A DNA stretch of 20,270 bases from Aplysia californica (lineage: Eukaryota > Mollusca > Gastropoda > Aplysiida > Aplysiidae): contig NW_004797502.1 of the NCBI RefSeq assembly GCF_000002075.1, positions 373,656 through 393,925 on the forward strand. The letters are read 5' to 3'. This document shows positions 1 through 9,473 of the stretch, piece after piece. The notes under the pieces were generated by a model. The model searched no databases, had not been told where the DNA came from, and saw nothing but the letters and a program-made list of their open reading frames with translations. Positions within the stretch are counted from its first letter, which is position 1. Each line of letters opens with the position of its first letter. The translations under genes were made by a program, and so were the position numbers.

Positions 1-1
1 G

Positions 2-90
<89 letters not shown>
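1..90. repeat. (GTA)n trinucleotide microsatellite
   Basis: A nearly perfect array of about 29 GTA/TAG units that begins at the window edge, so its true length is unknown. It ends sharply where ordinary sequence starts. Confidence 0.97.
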
Positions 91-91
<1 letters not shown>

Positions 92-486
92 TGACTTTGT
101 ATCATTAGTGTCATTATTATTGTTACCATTATTATCATTGTGCGCGTGTCCTCCAGGCAGCAATTTGCCTGCAACGTTCATTTCCAATGATTTACTGTCC
201 CAGCCTATCACTGGCGTGCACAATGGGAAGTCAGAACTGACTGACTGAATATAAACTATTTACGCCACCATTGACACAGTTTGGATCTTATAGAAAGTGT
301 ACTGCTTCCTCGAACGTTCAGAATAGTTATGTTTTATCGTGAACAATAAATGTATATGTATGTACTTTTTTGTATATATAGGCAGAACGGTGGTCATAAT
401 TTCCCAATGCGCTCATTTATTGACCTCATGCAGTTGCGAGCGCCGTAGAACTGTATTCAAACTTAACTATTTTCCTTACGACACAA
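91..486. other. No gene seen; unique sequence
   Basis: AT-rich sequence between the (GTA)n array and the first MITE-1 copy. No open frame with a credible ATG, RNA gene or repeat was recognised here. Confidence 0.5.
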
Positions 487-927
487 TTTGTAAGGCAGCA
501 TGGTGGAATCAGACTCTCGTCAAAATAGTCAAAGTGAAGAAACTTGCATGATTCCGCTGGTTTATGAATTTTTATCAAATTTTTGTTTTTTGGCTCAACA
601 CCTTTCAAGCCTATTACAGAACTCATTTCTGTGGAAAGTTTTCGGAAAAACGTTGATTAAAGGCACAAAAAAGTAAATGTTCAGTTACCACGGACTTTTA
701 AGCTAAGGAAATAACTCATCTTTAGCTGCCATTTTCTCACTAATTTTACCTCTGAAAACAAGTGACCTCCACATCCTTCTTTCGCAAATATCTCGACTTG
801 TATTCAAGATAAATGGATATTTTTTTCATACAAATAATTACAATTGAACAAGCTTTAAGACGATACGAATAACTCTACATACCCAAAAATTGACGAGAGC
901 CTGATTCCACCAGGCTGCCTCACATTT
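487..927 (+). mobile_element. MITE-1 copy A, full-length inverted-repeat element
   Basis: A non-coding element of about 440 bp whose two ends are inverted repeats of each other. The left end (489-526) and the reverse complement of the right end (890-927) match at about 33 of 38 positions by eye and share a core like GGTGGAATCAGGCTCTCGTC. The interior matches other copies in the window block by block, including a 'CAACACCTTT' block, an 'ACATTTCTGTG'-like block and 'ATATCTCGACTT'. There is no coding capacity, so it is probably a non-autonomous DNA transposon (MITE). No certain target-site duplication was found and the superfamily is unassigned. It is one of seven copies or fragments here; this copy defines the forward orientation. 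Confidence 0.85.
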
Positions 928-1307
928 AGAACTTTAGATGCATGCTGCTTTGAGTGTACTTGTCAGGGCCAATTCTGGCTGAATGGCGTGCAGTACACCA
1001 GCAGGCAGGAGGTGTTACTTCTTACAATAAGTTCCCCACTTGAAGACCAAGCTCTTGTCTTTTGCGAGCAACAACCAGGGGCCCATCCTCAACAACACAG
1101 ACGAGGGTGAAATTAATGATAATCTCGTACGAAAAAACAAAACACGTTAGATATCTCACGTAAAGTCTCCGCTATCTCTCTCTATGATCGGCCCTTTTGG
1201 ATGGGATTGAGCAAAGTGCCCAGTTGATATCGTGCTGGATTACATACAGTGTTATTCTGGGTCGAACAGGGTTCTTTTTGGGGTTGTTCAAGTATTTAAC
1301 ATGCTTT
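928..1307. other. No gene seen; unique sequence
   Basis: Mixed-composition sequence between MITE-1 copy A and a (TTG)n microsatellite. No feature could be supported on either strand. Confidence 0.45.
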
Positions 1308-1309
1308 GC

Positions 1310-1316
1310 TGTTGTT

Positions 1317-1355
<39 letters not shown>
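1310..1355. repeat. (TTG)n microsatellite
   Basis: About fifteen TTG units with one interruption near the left side. The valine-rich open frame running through it is a by-product of the repeat. Confidence 0.95.
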
Positions 1356-1356
<1 letters not shown>

Positions 1357-1584
1357 GTCTTTTTGTTTGTTGTTGTTTTGGTCTTTTTTATGAAACGTTC
1401 ACTGTTATATCGGAGACGGGTGTTACATATCGAAGGATGTGTAACTTGAATTATCAGACAGTCTTCTCAAGGGGATTCAAACTCTAACTTCATTATACAA
1501 CAAACTGATCAGCTTATAAGGTCGCCTTTAACATGATAAAACAATGTGACGCAATAGAATGAATTTTAATGAGCGAAAATTGAA

Positions 1585-1825
1585 ACGGTAAATGTTTAAC
1601 GCCCGTAGCACTTGTAACACTGCTAGTTTATTACAGAGGCGGCACCTCCGAATAAACGGCCGTCTTCGATAGCACCGATCCAAAAGGAAGAATTCGTGTA
1701 AAATGTCTTTCCTAAGGACATAACATCGAGCTGAGCTGAGCTGAGCTGAGCCTCGAACCCCGAACCAGCCCGCAGTCTCTGGACCTCGAGTCTGGTAGCC
1801 GAGCCACTAGACAACCGACGCCACG
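1585..1825 (-). mobile_element. tRNA-derived SINE, family 1, full length
   Basis: Read on the minus strand, the element begins with a tRNA-like head. An A-box-like stretch (TTGTCTAGTGG) is followed by a B-box-like GGGGTTCGAGGCTC. A conserved block beginning 'ATGTTATGTCCTTAGGAAAG' comes next; from memory it resembles the V-domain of V-SINEs. The body ends near 'GCGTTAAACATTTACC'. The layout and body match the plus-strand copy at 9144-9383, including the 'AGTGTT' block and the GTTAAAC tail. The junction between head and V-like block is expanded into a pentamer array. The head is degenerate and is not a functional tRNA gene. Confidence 0.8.
1728..1751. repeat. (GAGCT)n pentamer array inside the SINE
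   Basis: About five GAGCT units lie exactly between the tRNA-like head and the V-like block of the surrounding SINE. The related SINE at 9144 has a single CAGCTC at this position, so the array is a local expansion. Confidence 0.85.
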
Positions 1826-1855
1826 TTTCAATAAGGTACCAGATGAAGAAAAACA

Positions 1856-2053
1856 TTTTGTTAAAAGAAAAGGGCCACTATAACACCAGTATAAAAATAG
1901 CTGCTAACATCGATGTGTTTTGATTGAGGCTTAAGGTATTGGTACAAAATGTTTCTGTACACTCTACGGTGTTCAGGATAACATCATGCTTGGTGCAGTT
2001 TTGTAACTTCGTCTGTTCCACAATATGTCCACATACATTATAATACAATTTAA
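1856..2053. other. Unassigned sequence before the LINE fragment
   Basis: No feature is supported here. An in-frame stop at 2051-2053 marks the left limit of the LINE reading frame that follows. Confidence 0.4.
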
Positions 2054-2432
2054 GTAATCGCTGAAGAATATAGAAGTAAAATAGAAGCAACAGAAATGTG
2101 GTTTCCTGAGAGACTGCAGGGAATTTCTTGGAAGGAAAAGAAATCAAATAAAATAGTACGTGAAAAAGCCCGCGTGGGCAGCTCACTGCTAAAAAGAAAT
2201 AGGAAGAGACAAATCCAGTTTCTGGGACACTTGAATAGATATATTGTGGGCCTTGAAAATCTAGCTCTCACTGGCAAAGTTACAGGCAAACGAAGGAAGG
2301 GTAAAGGCAGAGCAACTTGTTGGAGAGCTTAAATAGATAGGGGAGGGGAACAGATCAGGAGGTTATTTTTAGAGCATCAGAGGAAAGGACCAAAGGAATG
2401 AATGGAGAATCCTGATCACCGGTGTCTGTAGC
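2054..2432 (+). mobile_element. LINE (non-LTR) reverse transcriptase C-terminal fossil
   Basis: The plus frame through 2332 encodes a peptide containing EATEMWF, RLQGISW, KSNKIV, RKRQIQFLGH and GLENLALTGK, then KRRKGKGR. This motif series is characteristic of the region C-terminal to the reverse transcriptase domain in many animal LINE ORF2 proteins, often annotated as endonuclease-reverse transcriptase. The usual form in those proteins is like MWF.RRMLRISW ... IRKRQ..FLGH ... GLE.L.LTGK..GKR.RGRQR. The frame stops where the family normally continues, and later sequence to about 2420 shows only weak resemblance in another frame. There is no endonuclease or RT core, so this is a severely 5'-truncated, decayed copy. 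The clade (RTE-like or other) is uncertain. Confidence 0.75.
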
Positions 2433-5162
2433 AGATGTTGCACTTGATCATGACCTTGTACACGCACAGTGTAGTGACGAATCATGGGAGGCAGCTGTGT
2501 ATCGGTACATGGCATTGAACGAGTTAATTCATCAAGGACGAGCATTTTGGTCTCAGAACAACATTTCAAGATGCACTATTTTTATAAAAATCACTACTTT
2601 TTTGTTTGTACCGAGTTGTTTTTGTTTTCTTTCTCAGTTCATGTTTCATGTTTTCATGACCTAAACTTAAAAAGGCAGGTCGCAACATGTTTGTCTTGTG
2701 TCTGATGTGTATATTACGATTGTTCGAAATGTACCACAATAAGGCCTTTAGTCTACTGACTGGATACATGTATATTAGAGTTAAAGAGTTTAAAATTCAA
2801 AGAGACACTCGCGCGTGGTGGTGAGGTCCTTATATACAAAACCAAGAGTTTGTCTCCAACAGTAGAACAGTTGGCTATGAACTAAGTCAGTGCCACAGAA
2901 GATCAAATGGCGAATTCATCCCTCCCTCCTATCCCCCCTCCCTTTCTCAATGTTTTTTTTTTTTCGAAAGAATTCTTCTATGATGAAAGTTTAAAGAATA
3001 AAAAACATGTTTGCTTACTGAGTATAATAATCATTTCTTCTCTTACTTTCTGTTTTAAAGCGTAATAAAAATCTAGGATAAAAAAGTATAGCTATCATAT
3101 GTATTTTTTGTAAATTTACCCTCATATTTCTCTTTTCTTGTTCCCTATTTCTGTCACAGAAATAACCTGTTTCACAACAACCTATTCTTCTCATACTCCA
3201 ATGAAGTTGCTAAGTTTATAAAAAGTCTGTGACAGTAAACTGAGAATGTTGTCAGCTCTATGAATCTACAGGTGCCCATTTTGGGTTCTCAAGAATCGTA
3301 ATTTTTTTTTTTTAAGTTGGATAATTCTTCTGGAAATCTTTTCAGACAAAAATAACATATTTGAAAGAACCGGCAAGCAACAGCATGATTATGTTGTTGG
3401 AATAACAGAGATACATTTTTAAAAATTCTACTCACATCCCCATCTCTATCACCCCCGCCCCACCCTCACCGAAACAAAAACATTCGAACAGCATCCCTTT
3501 CAACGTTTCTTGCGTTTTATCTTCTCCAAATCACATTTCTCTATTACCATGTTTGCTTGGTTTGTTCCCTGGTTAATGTTTGTCAAGTATGTCGATACCC
3601 TCGTAGACATTTTCTATATCCCTGTGCTAACGAGCCGGACGAAAGGTTTTTATCGCCTAGTCTATTCCCCTTCCCTCATCGTTTGGCAGAGAGTGTATAA
3701 CAAATTGCCCCTCTCAAATCGCTATGTCAAGATGTATAGATTCGAACACACATTATATGACTGTTTAGATGCTTTTGCAAATAAGTGTTTATTGTCCTCG
3801 GGCAGGTAAAATGTTTTCTATGTAAAGTCAATCATTATTGATGTACGCGAAGAACTTGCGGATTACTTTTAACATTACAACAAAATCATTTTCTTCAGTG
3901 TTGATAATTTCGAGATATTATTGCTGCCAGCAACGATGACATTACATTGATGTCAACCCCTGGTCGGAATGAAATGTTCTCCCAGCTTTCAAAGTAGGAA
4001 CGTTTTTATCATTAACAGATCCATGTGCTCAGAGTCAGCCGTTTCATTGCAGTTCTAAGTAGAACGACGGTCATAAAACGTCTCCCCCGATAGCGCCAGT
4101 GGGCGGTATTATGGTGTCACCAAACGATACATGAAACCGACGCTTTCTACTGACTGCTCTAACACTAGACTGATGATAACTACACAAACATTATCATTTG
4201 TGCCAGTTAAGCAGGCTGAACTGCTCGACATTCTATTGTGTCCGAGGCGTCTCTCTAGAGACATTAGCTCTTGTGACCTTTGTGTTTTATTGTAAAGGGC
4301 TTGTGACCGCGTGATTGTACAAGCAAATGTCTTTGGCTAACTTTCTAAAGTAGATAAATTATCAATGACGAAAGCAGTAAGTCGTTGTCGTTTTCTTCTC
4401 GAGTTACTCCCCTCTCACTAGAGCGAAAACATCGCCTGCCTCGTCTCTTTAAATATCCTCGCTTTAGATGTAGCTAAAACTCACAAACCGAGAGATTTCT
4501 TGTTATAAGACAGCATAATTCACGCACGCACACACGCAGGCAAAAATCCAGTTTAATTTTTTTTCACTACAAGTTTGTCAAATACATTACTATTACTGTT
4601 ACGTTCAGTTTGTTCCCTCCAATGAGGAAGTTTCTACGCCAATGACGACACGTCGACTTGCAGAGTTCCACTGCGACTCTCACAGCTAGCATCATTCTCT
4701 GAATGACGGTATCAGCTGAAATTGTGGCCACCGTGTACATTGGGGACTACAGAAGTAAGTAATCGGGTGAAGTAAAACATTATTTTTTCAACATGCATGG
4801 AGTTGTTTTAGCACTGCGCTTTCAGCGAAGTACATCCTCATATATCACACGTGAAATATAAAAATCTCGTTATCTCTCGTCTAACAACACCATGGTAAAG
4901 AGATTTTCTGAAATCAGTGGATACGTTATAAAATTTCCAGGTGTAATCTTTCTTTAAAATTCGTGATTAAAACTTGGCAATTTGACTCGTGAGACAAATC
5001 ATGATCTACCACTATAAATTACGCAATAACCTTAATATTCAAGAGAAACTTCCTTTTTGTGATTATTCAGATGATATACGAGATGCTCATCTGTATGACA
5101 ATTTGATACACCGTCAAAAGTTACTAGAGAGCAACCTATGACACATAATTTAATTAACTTTC
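2433..5162. other. Long AT-rich stretch without a supported gene
   Basis: About 2.7 kb with short homopolymers (poly-T near 2956 and 3303), a pyrimidine-rich patch near 2925-2945 and no recognised repeat family. A 99-codon open frame at 3510-3809 begins at a TTG; its first ATG is at 3549. It resembles nothing I know, though its composition is not low-complexity. A short ATG frame at 4702-4758 ends in a consensus splice donor and could be a small first exon; this is discussed as a finding. Confidence 0.4.
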
Positions 5163-5170
5163 CTTTAAAT

Positions 5171-5328
5171 CAGTGCTTGCCAACCTGGACACAGTAATTT
5201 CTTTAGGCGGTGGGAATCACCAGGGCAGAGGCAGGTGTTATTCTATGACCTGCATGGAAATACATGAATGTAGGAGGTAAGAAAAAAGCCAAAGTATGCG
5301 TTGGTTATAAAAAGGTTGACAAGCACTG
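5171..5328. mobile_element. 158-bp hAT-type MITE with 8-bp target duplications
   Basis: The left end starts CAGTGCTTGCCAACCT and the reverse complement of the right end starts CAGTGCTTGTCAACCT, so the terminal inverted repeats match at 15 of 16 positions. Such CAGTG...CCAACC ends are typical of hAT-superfamily elements. The flanks are CTTTAAAT (5163-5170) and CTTTATAT (5329-5336), a 7 of 8 match and the 8-bp target duplication length expected for hAT. The 158-bp length and absence of coding capacity make it a non-autonomous derivative. The near-identical ends suggest a younger insertion than MITE-1. Confidence 0.85.
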
Positions 5329-5364
5329 CTTTATATAGTAGTGGACAAACATAATAAGAAAAAA

Positions 5365-5722
5365 CATTTACCCAGGAACAAATCGTGCGCTCGTCAAAAT
5401 AATGAAATCGAAGAAATCGATATTTTCAGCCTATTGGGCAATTTTTATTGATTTTGTTTTCTCAACACCTTTTAGATCTATGTCCATTAAAAAACACATT
5501 TCTGTATGGATTTGATTGAAAAACGGTGCAAAAAAAAAGGGTAAATGTCAGTTTCTAGGGACACTCAGGGTTATCAAGTTTTGGTATTCATTTTCTCGAC
5601 CCCCACCTCCTTAAATCTCGACTTTTATTCAAGATTGGCATTTTAAAAAGTCAAAACCGAGACAAATAAACAAGCATTAAGTTGATAACAATAACTATTA
5701 TAAGCTCAAAGAGCGCCTGATT
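5365..5722 (+). mobile_element. MITE-1 copy B, diverged
   Basis: Forward-oriented MITE-1. It keeps CGCTCGTCAAAATAATGAAA at the left, the 'CTCAACACCTTTTAGA' and 'ACACATTTCTGTATGGAT' blocks, 'ACCCCCACCTCCTTAAA' and an AGAGCGCCTGATT right end. The outer part of the left inverted repeat is degraded and the copy is shorter than A through internal losses. Confidence 0.75.
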
Positions 5723-5739
5723 TGTTTCTTTGTCGGGGG

Positions 5740-5838
5740 TTTAGGTTTAAAAGTAGGACAACTTTAAAAACTTTATAATGATAACATAACTCCAAATGCT
5801 AAAATCTTGACTAGCACTTGATTCCACCGCGCCGTAAC
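5740..5838 (+). mobile_element. MITE-1 fragment B2 (3' end only)
   Basis: The last 90 or so bases match the right end of MITE-1, including ACTCCAAATGCTAAAA and TAGCACTTGATTCCACCGCG. It directly follows the right end of copy B. The first part of the element is missing, so this is either a tandem insertion partly deleted or the remnant of an older copy. Confidence 0.6.
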
Positions 5839-6009
5839 CTATTTTTTTTCCTTTTTCAGGAAGTCTTGTCTTTGTCGAATGTGCTCTGCCTTCAACCTCT
5901 CCTATTTTGGGGATCAGAGCTACATTAATACTTTTCTTATAAGGTAATTTTATACACGTCGACATATCTTAGGGTACCGCAATTTAAGAAACTGGCTTTC
6001 TACCCTTCC

Positions 6010-6142
6010 ACGACCAAACCGGGCGGAGGGGGATACAACATCCCAGCAGAACGACCGAGATATTCAATAAAAATGATCCCCACTGAGTCCCTTACGTGTG
6101 ACAGCGAAGTGCCTACTAGTAACCACTACACCACAGACATCT
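6010..6142 (-). mobile_element. tRNA-derived SINE, family 2
   Basis: On the minus strand the sequence runs from a tRNA-like head (GTCTGTGGTGTAGTGGTTAC, then GGCACTTCGCTGTC) through a decayed B-box region. A T-rich spacer and a GATGTTGTATCC block follow. The same order occurs in the copy at 10086, where the block reads GATGTTGTGTCC. The 3' body is lost or unrecognisable. The A-box is well preserved and the B-box is weak. Confidence 0.65.
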
Positions 6143-6404
6143 TACTCACACAATAGAAAAAAACTTCTCAAATGTTCTTTCTTTGCTTATTCGCTATCTC
6201 AGAATACGAAGTTCTACCTGCTCAACACCAAGTTTTGAGAGATTGGACGTCACATTTTTTATTGAGTTTCACGGTATGTCAAGCCTTTTCGAATGCAATT
6301 CTTTCAAATATTATTATGATAACCACTCCAAATACTCTTACGATTTTGATAAAGCAGATAGAGCATTTGCTTCTTGACCTCAAGGTCTTAGTAATTCAAA
6401 ACAG

Positions 6405-6424
6405 CACACACACACACGCACACG

Positions 6425-6492
<68 letters not shown>
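6405..6492. repeat. (CA)n microsatellite with a CG-rich core
   Basis: About 44 CA units with an interrupting CGCGCGCG core near 6424-6431. Alternating purine-pyrimidine sequence of this length can adopt Z-DNA. Threonine/histidine open frames through it are artefacts. Confidence 0.95.
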
Positions 6493-6509
6493 TGTTCACA
6501 CTCATTTAT

Positions 6510-6532
6510 AAATATATGTATATATATATATG

Positions 6533-6583
<51 letters not shown>

Positions 6584-6694
6584 GATTTATGTATATAATG
6601 TATATTTATATATATACATATTATATAATTATATACATGTTTTATAGATAAATATATTATGTACATGTATGTATATTATTTATATAATTATGTA

Positions 6695-6731
<37 letters not shown>

Positions 6732-6735
6732 CATT
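6510..6735. repeat. (TA)n-rich tract
   Basis: Two long pure (TA)n runs (about 6538-6580 and 6694-6729) are joined by imperfect TA/TGTA-rich sequence. The tract is self-complementary and can form cruciforms. Length is likely to be variable and hard to sequence. Confidence 0.9.
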
Positions 6736-7797
6736 ATCTTTTATTGTCATATGAGTTTGTGGATAAGCTAAATGAAATTGTAGAATACATTTCTGGTACT
6801 AAATGGGATGAACGTAAAACACGTCAGACAAGCAGACAAAAAGATAAAACTACAAATATATCACAGTACTTTGTCTCCTACACCTAAAAAAAAGCTGCTC
6901 TATTTAGTACTGATTTCCTTTCAGAAATTGAGGAAGCATTGAAAACAGTGGCGTTTTCTACATTATACAATAATTACCTCTGCTAATGTGACGTTAGCCA
7001 GCTTTCTCCATCACAAAGAACAGCTGCTGCATGATGATCCTGTAATTGGACTGATGTCAAACCTAGAACACTTCATTTCCCTGCCCTTTACCTGTCATTA
7101 TTAAGTGTTTTTGATAAGATTTGTAGGTATCATCCTCTGTTGGGAGGGGGAAAGCATAGTTTACTGATTGTGTAGGAATCATTGTAACCTGACACTATAT
7201 AAAAAGTACATGATGTATTATAAATGTATGCAATTATTAAGCTACAGCATGATCCAAAATGTGGGGTAGGAGCTTTGCCCATTGCATTGAAAGTAAACCA
7301 TTATGCAAGCTCTAAGACGTTTTTATCTTTTGTACAGCATTGTTAAGTGAGAGTTAGAAGGAAGGAACGTATTTTTTTTTAAAAACATTAGCTATGACAC
7401 ACAACAATTTTCATTATAGATTACCACAAAAAAAAAGAGAGAAAGAAGTTCATGGGATTTAAATAAATGGTGGTTGTAACAGAGAGGATTGTAGCACATT
7501 ATATTCATAGAAGGAATTTTCTAAATGGAGTAATTAACAGCATTCATAATAAAAAAGACATCTGTGCGACTCACGTCACCTAGTTCTGTGGTAGAGGCAA
7601 GCGTAATGAAAAACTAGTACTGGCAATATGTGACTACCACAGAACTGTTCTGGAAATTATTCTCTTTCTGCGCCCTTTCAGAGAGACCAGTCATATTCCA
7701 TCACTACTTCTATTGGCTGACCGTCAACTGGGGAACATCGTTCACTGTGAAAATAATGAGAAATGACTATGAACTTTTGGAGTTCTATAACAATGAA
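6736..7797. other. No supported gene; isolated coding-like pieces
   Basis: Two stretches follow good polypyrimidine-AG acceptors. One follows TGATTTCCTTTCAG, ending at about 6924. The other follows TCTGCGCCCTTTCAG, ending at about 7680, and stays open to a stop at 7849-7851. The second encodes a peptide of non-simple composition that includes WLTVNWGTSF and YELLEFYNNEELRQPF. I recognise neither. They could be terminal exons of an unseen gene, a decayed gene or chance. Confidence 0.25.
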
Positions 7798-8175
7798 GAG
7801 CTAAGACAGCCATTCATTAAGACAACGACTGTGATGTTTGAGCAGTGTTAAACCAAGGCAATCTTCGTGGGGGTTTTTTAATTTTTGGTCCAAAAGGCTG
7901 TTTCCACAGTGGATGTACTAGTCCGTAGACTCTGATACGATGAAACGCTTAAACAGCCATTAAGACAGATATTAATGTCAATCCCCATGCTTTTTGGGTT
8001 GTTTTGTTGTTGTTGTTGTGGTGGTGGTGGTGGTGGTTCTTGTTATTGTTATTGCTGTTGTTGTTGTTGTTGTTTATAGGGAGGGGGGGTCCACAAAAGG
8101 CTGTTCCCACGATAGAGTTATTTCTCTTTATACTCCGATTCAAGAGCGATTTAATTTGTAATGTTTTAACCAGAT
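7798..8175. repeat. Diverged tandem duplication, unit about 150 bp
   Basis: Three landmarks recur in the same order. An AGCCATT...TTAAGACA block occurs near 7808 and 7957. GGTCCAAAAGGCTGTTTCCA at 7888 recurs as GGTCCACAAAAGGCTGTTCC near 8089. A TAGACTCTGAT...CGCTTA block near 7926 recurs as TATACTCCGAT...GCGATTTA near 8130. The second unit is longer because it contains a (TTG)n/(TGG)n microsatellite. Homology is judged by eye and moderate. Confidence 0.5.
8003..8076. repeat. (TTG)n/(TGG)n microsatellite
   Basis: Compound triplet array: TTG units, six TGG units, then TTA/TTG units. It gives leucine-rich and histidine/asparagine-rich open frames on opposite strands, neither of which is a gene. 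Confidence 0.93.
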
Positions 8176-8979
8176 TCATTACCCATAAGATACAGATAGT
8201 TTAGAGAGAGGGGGCTGTGGGGGCGAGTAGAGAGTGGGCTTTGATGTTTCAGTTAGTCGTCATTTTCGCTCGGCTCTGAGAACGAGCCCTCTATTCTATC
8301 ATTGACGAGAAGCAGTGGGTCACTCCCCTTGAAGTTGGGGTAAACAATGCACTAGAATAGCAACATTTGCTCTTAAATGTAGGATAAACTGGCTTTTTGT
8401 TGGTACATAGAAATATGTAATCAAAGAGCTAAAAACGTCTATTTTTTCGGCATAAAATGATTATCTTGTCAGCTTGCGTCACCTTGTCCAGAACTCGTAG
8501 ATTTCTAAATACCAAAATAACGGGCAACAAGCGTCCTTTTCAGGAATGGCACCGTTGTTTTGAAACTCCCTGCGGAACAGTGGCAATAATAGCTAGGCGA
8601 CTACCAACCTGAAATGGCACACTTTCCTCGCAAGGAACTCGATGTCGCAAAATTTCTTGAATAAATAATAACACTCTCAGAAAGATATTTAAAATCAACA
8701 CACAACGAATTTTAAATTTTGAAGTAAAAAACTCCCAGAAAATTGATATTTCCAACTGTTTTTATTTCTTTTAGAAAGAGTCATTGTGAACTGAGGAATG
8801 GAGTAAAATGAAACAGTTGTCGGCATTATTTTTTCCCCGCGAATTTTTCTACCAAACCGAAGAGCGCGCTTGTGCTACTTATAATTATAATAGGTCTAAT
8901 AATGTATAACATATCAAACACAAAACGACATAAAATCATCTAATTCACCAAACGTAACAAAATACACAACAAAGCGTTT
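8176..8979. other. No gene seen; unique sequence
   Basis: About 800 bases with no recognisable coding frame, tRNA-like head or MITE end. A G-rich patch occurs near 8206-8226. Confidence 0.4.
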
Positions 8980-9472
8980 CGCTACCTTAAAATTACAAAG
9001 TCCTATCTGACATTTTTGGCCGTTTTGGGTTACTCAGACCATGAGGTCTGACCGAAATGTTCTATCTGCTGTATCAAAATTGTAACCTTCTCCAAAGTCG
9101 TTATCAAGATATTCAAAACATTGTATTCCAAAACGCTTGACATAGTGGCGTCGGTAGTCTAGTTGTTAGGTTACCGGACTCGTAATCGTGAGATTGCGGG
9201 TTCGGGGGTTCGAGTCTCAGCTCGGTCCGACGTTGTGTCCTTGGGAAAGGCACATTACAGGAATTTCCCACTTGGCTCGGTCCTTTCGGAGACGGACGTT
9301 AAACTGGGAGGCCCTGCCTCTTAAATAACCCAATAGTGTTGATAGGGGAGTTAAACCCATACCATTTCCCCATTTTCCCAAATCTTGACATGAGAAACTC
9401 AACATATTTTTTGAGTAATATCTCTCAAAATTTGATACTGAGCAGATAGAACTTTGCAATTCTAAGGTAGCG
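8980..9472. mobile_element. MITE-2 copy 1, inverted-repeat element split by a SINE
   Basis: The first 30 bases (8980-9009, starting CGCTACCTTA) and the reverse complement of the last 30 (9443-9472) agree at 27 positions, and all three differences are transitions. The left half shares blocks such as TACTCAGACCATGAGGTC and TCAAGATATTC with the copy at 14953-15166. Removing the 240-bp SINE and one target copy leaves an element of about 245 bp. No coding frame is present, so it is probably a non-autonomous DNA transposon distinct from MITE-1. MITE-1 copy C starts almost immediately after its right end. Confidence 0.75.
9144..9383 (+). mobile_element. tRNA-derived SINE, family 1, full length with target duplication
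   Basis: A 240-bp element flanked by perfect 8-bp direct repeats CTTGACAT (9136-9143 and 9384-9391). The head has an A-box-like TAGTCTAGTTGTTAGG and a B-box-like GGGGTTCGAGTCTC, with a CGT triplet where the anticodon would lie. The V-like block starts GACGTTGTGTCCTTGGGAAA and is followed by AATTTCCC. The body contains CACTTGGCTCGGTCC, TTAAATAACCCAATAGTG and GTTAAACCCAT. It lies inside MITE-2, so it is younger than that insertion. Anticodon-stem pairing is poor, so it is not a working tRNA gene. Confidence 0.9.
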
Positions 9473-9473
9473 A

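Noticed and set aside
3510-3809. 99-codon plus-strand frame
   Set aside because: It begins at TTG; the first ATG leaves 86 codons with no recognised motif, poor initiation context and no splice evidence. Kept only as a remark in the gap entry.
6172-6887. Open frames of Thr/His and Tyr/Ile repeats across the CA/TA tract
   Set aside because: They are direct translations of the microsatellites and have no complex sequence of their own.
7949-8204. Asn/His-rich and Leu-rich frames on opposite strands
   Set aside because: Both are products of the TTG/TGG microsatellite.
9144-9232. Functional tRNA-Thr gene
   Set aside because: The A- and B-box-like motifs are present, but the anticodon stem does not pair and the sequence continues into a SINE body with target duplications.
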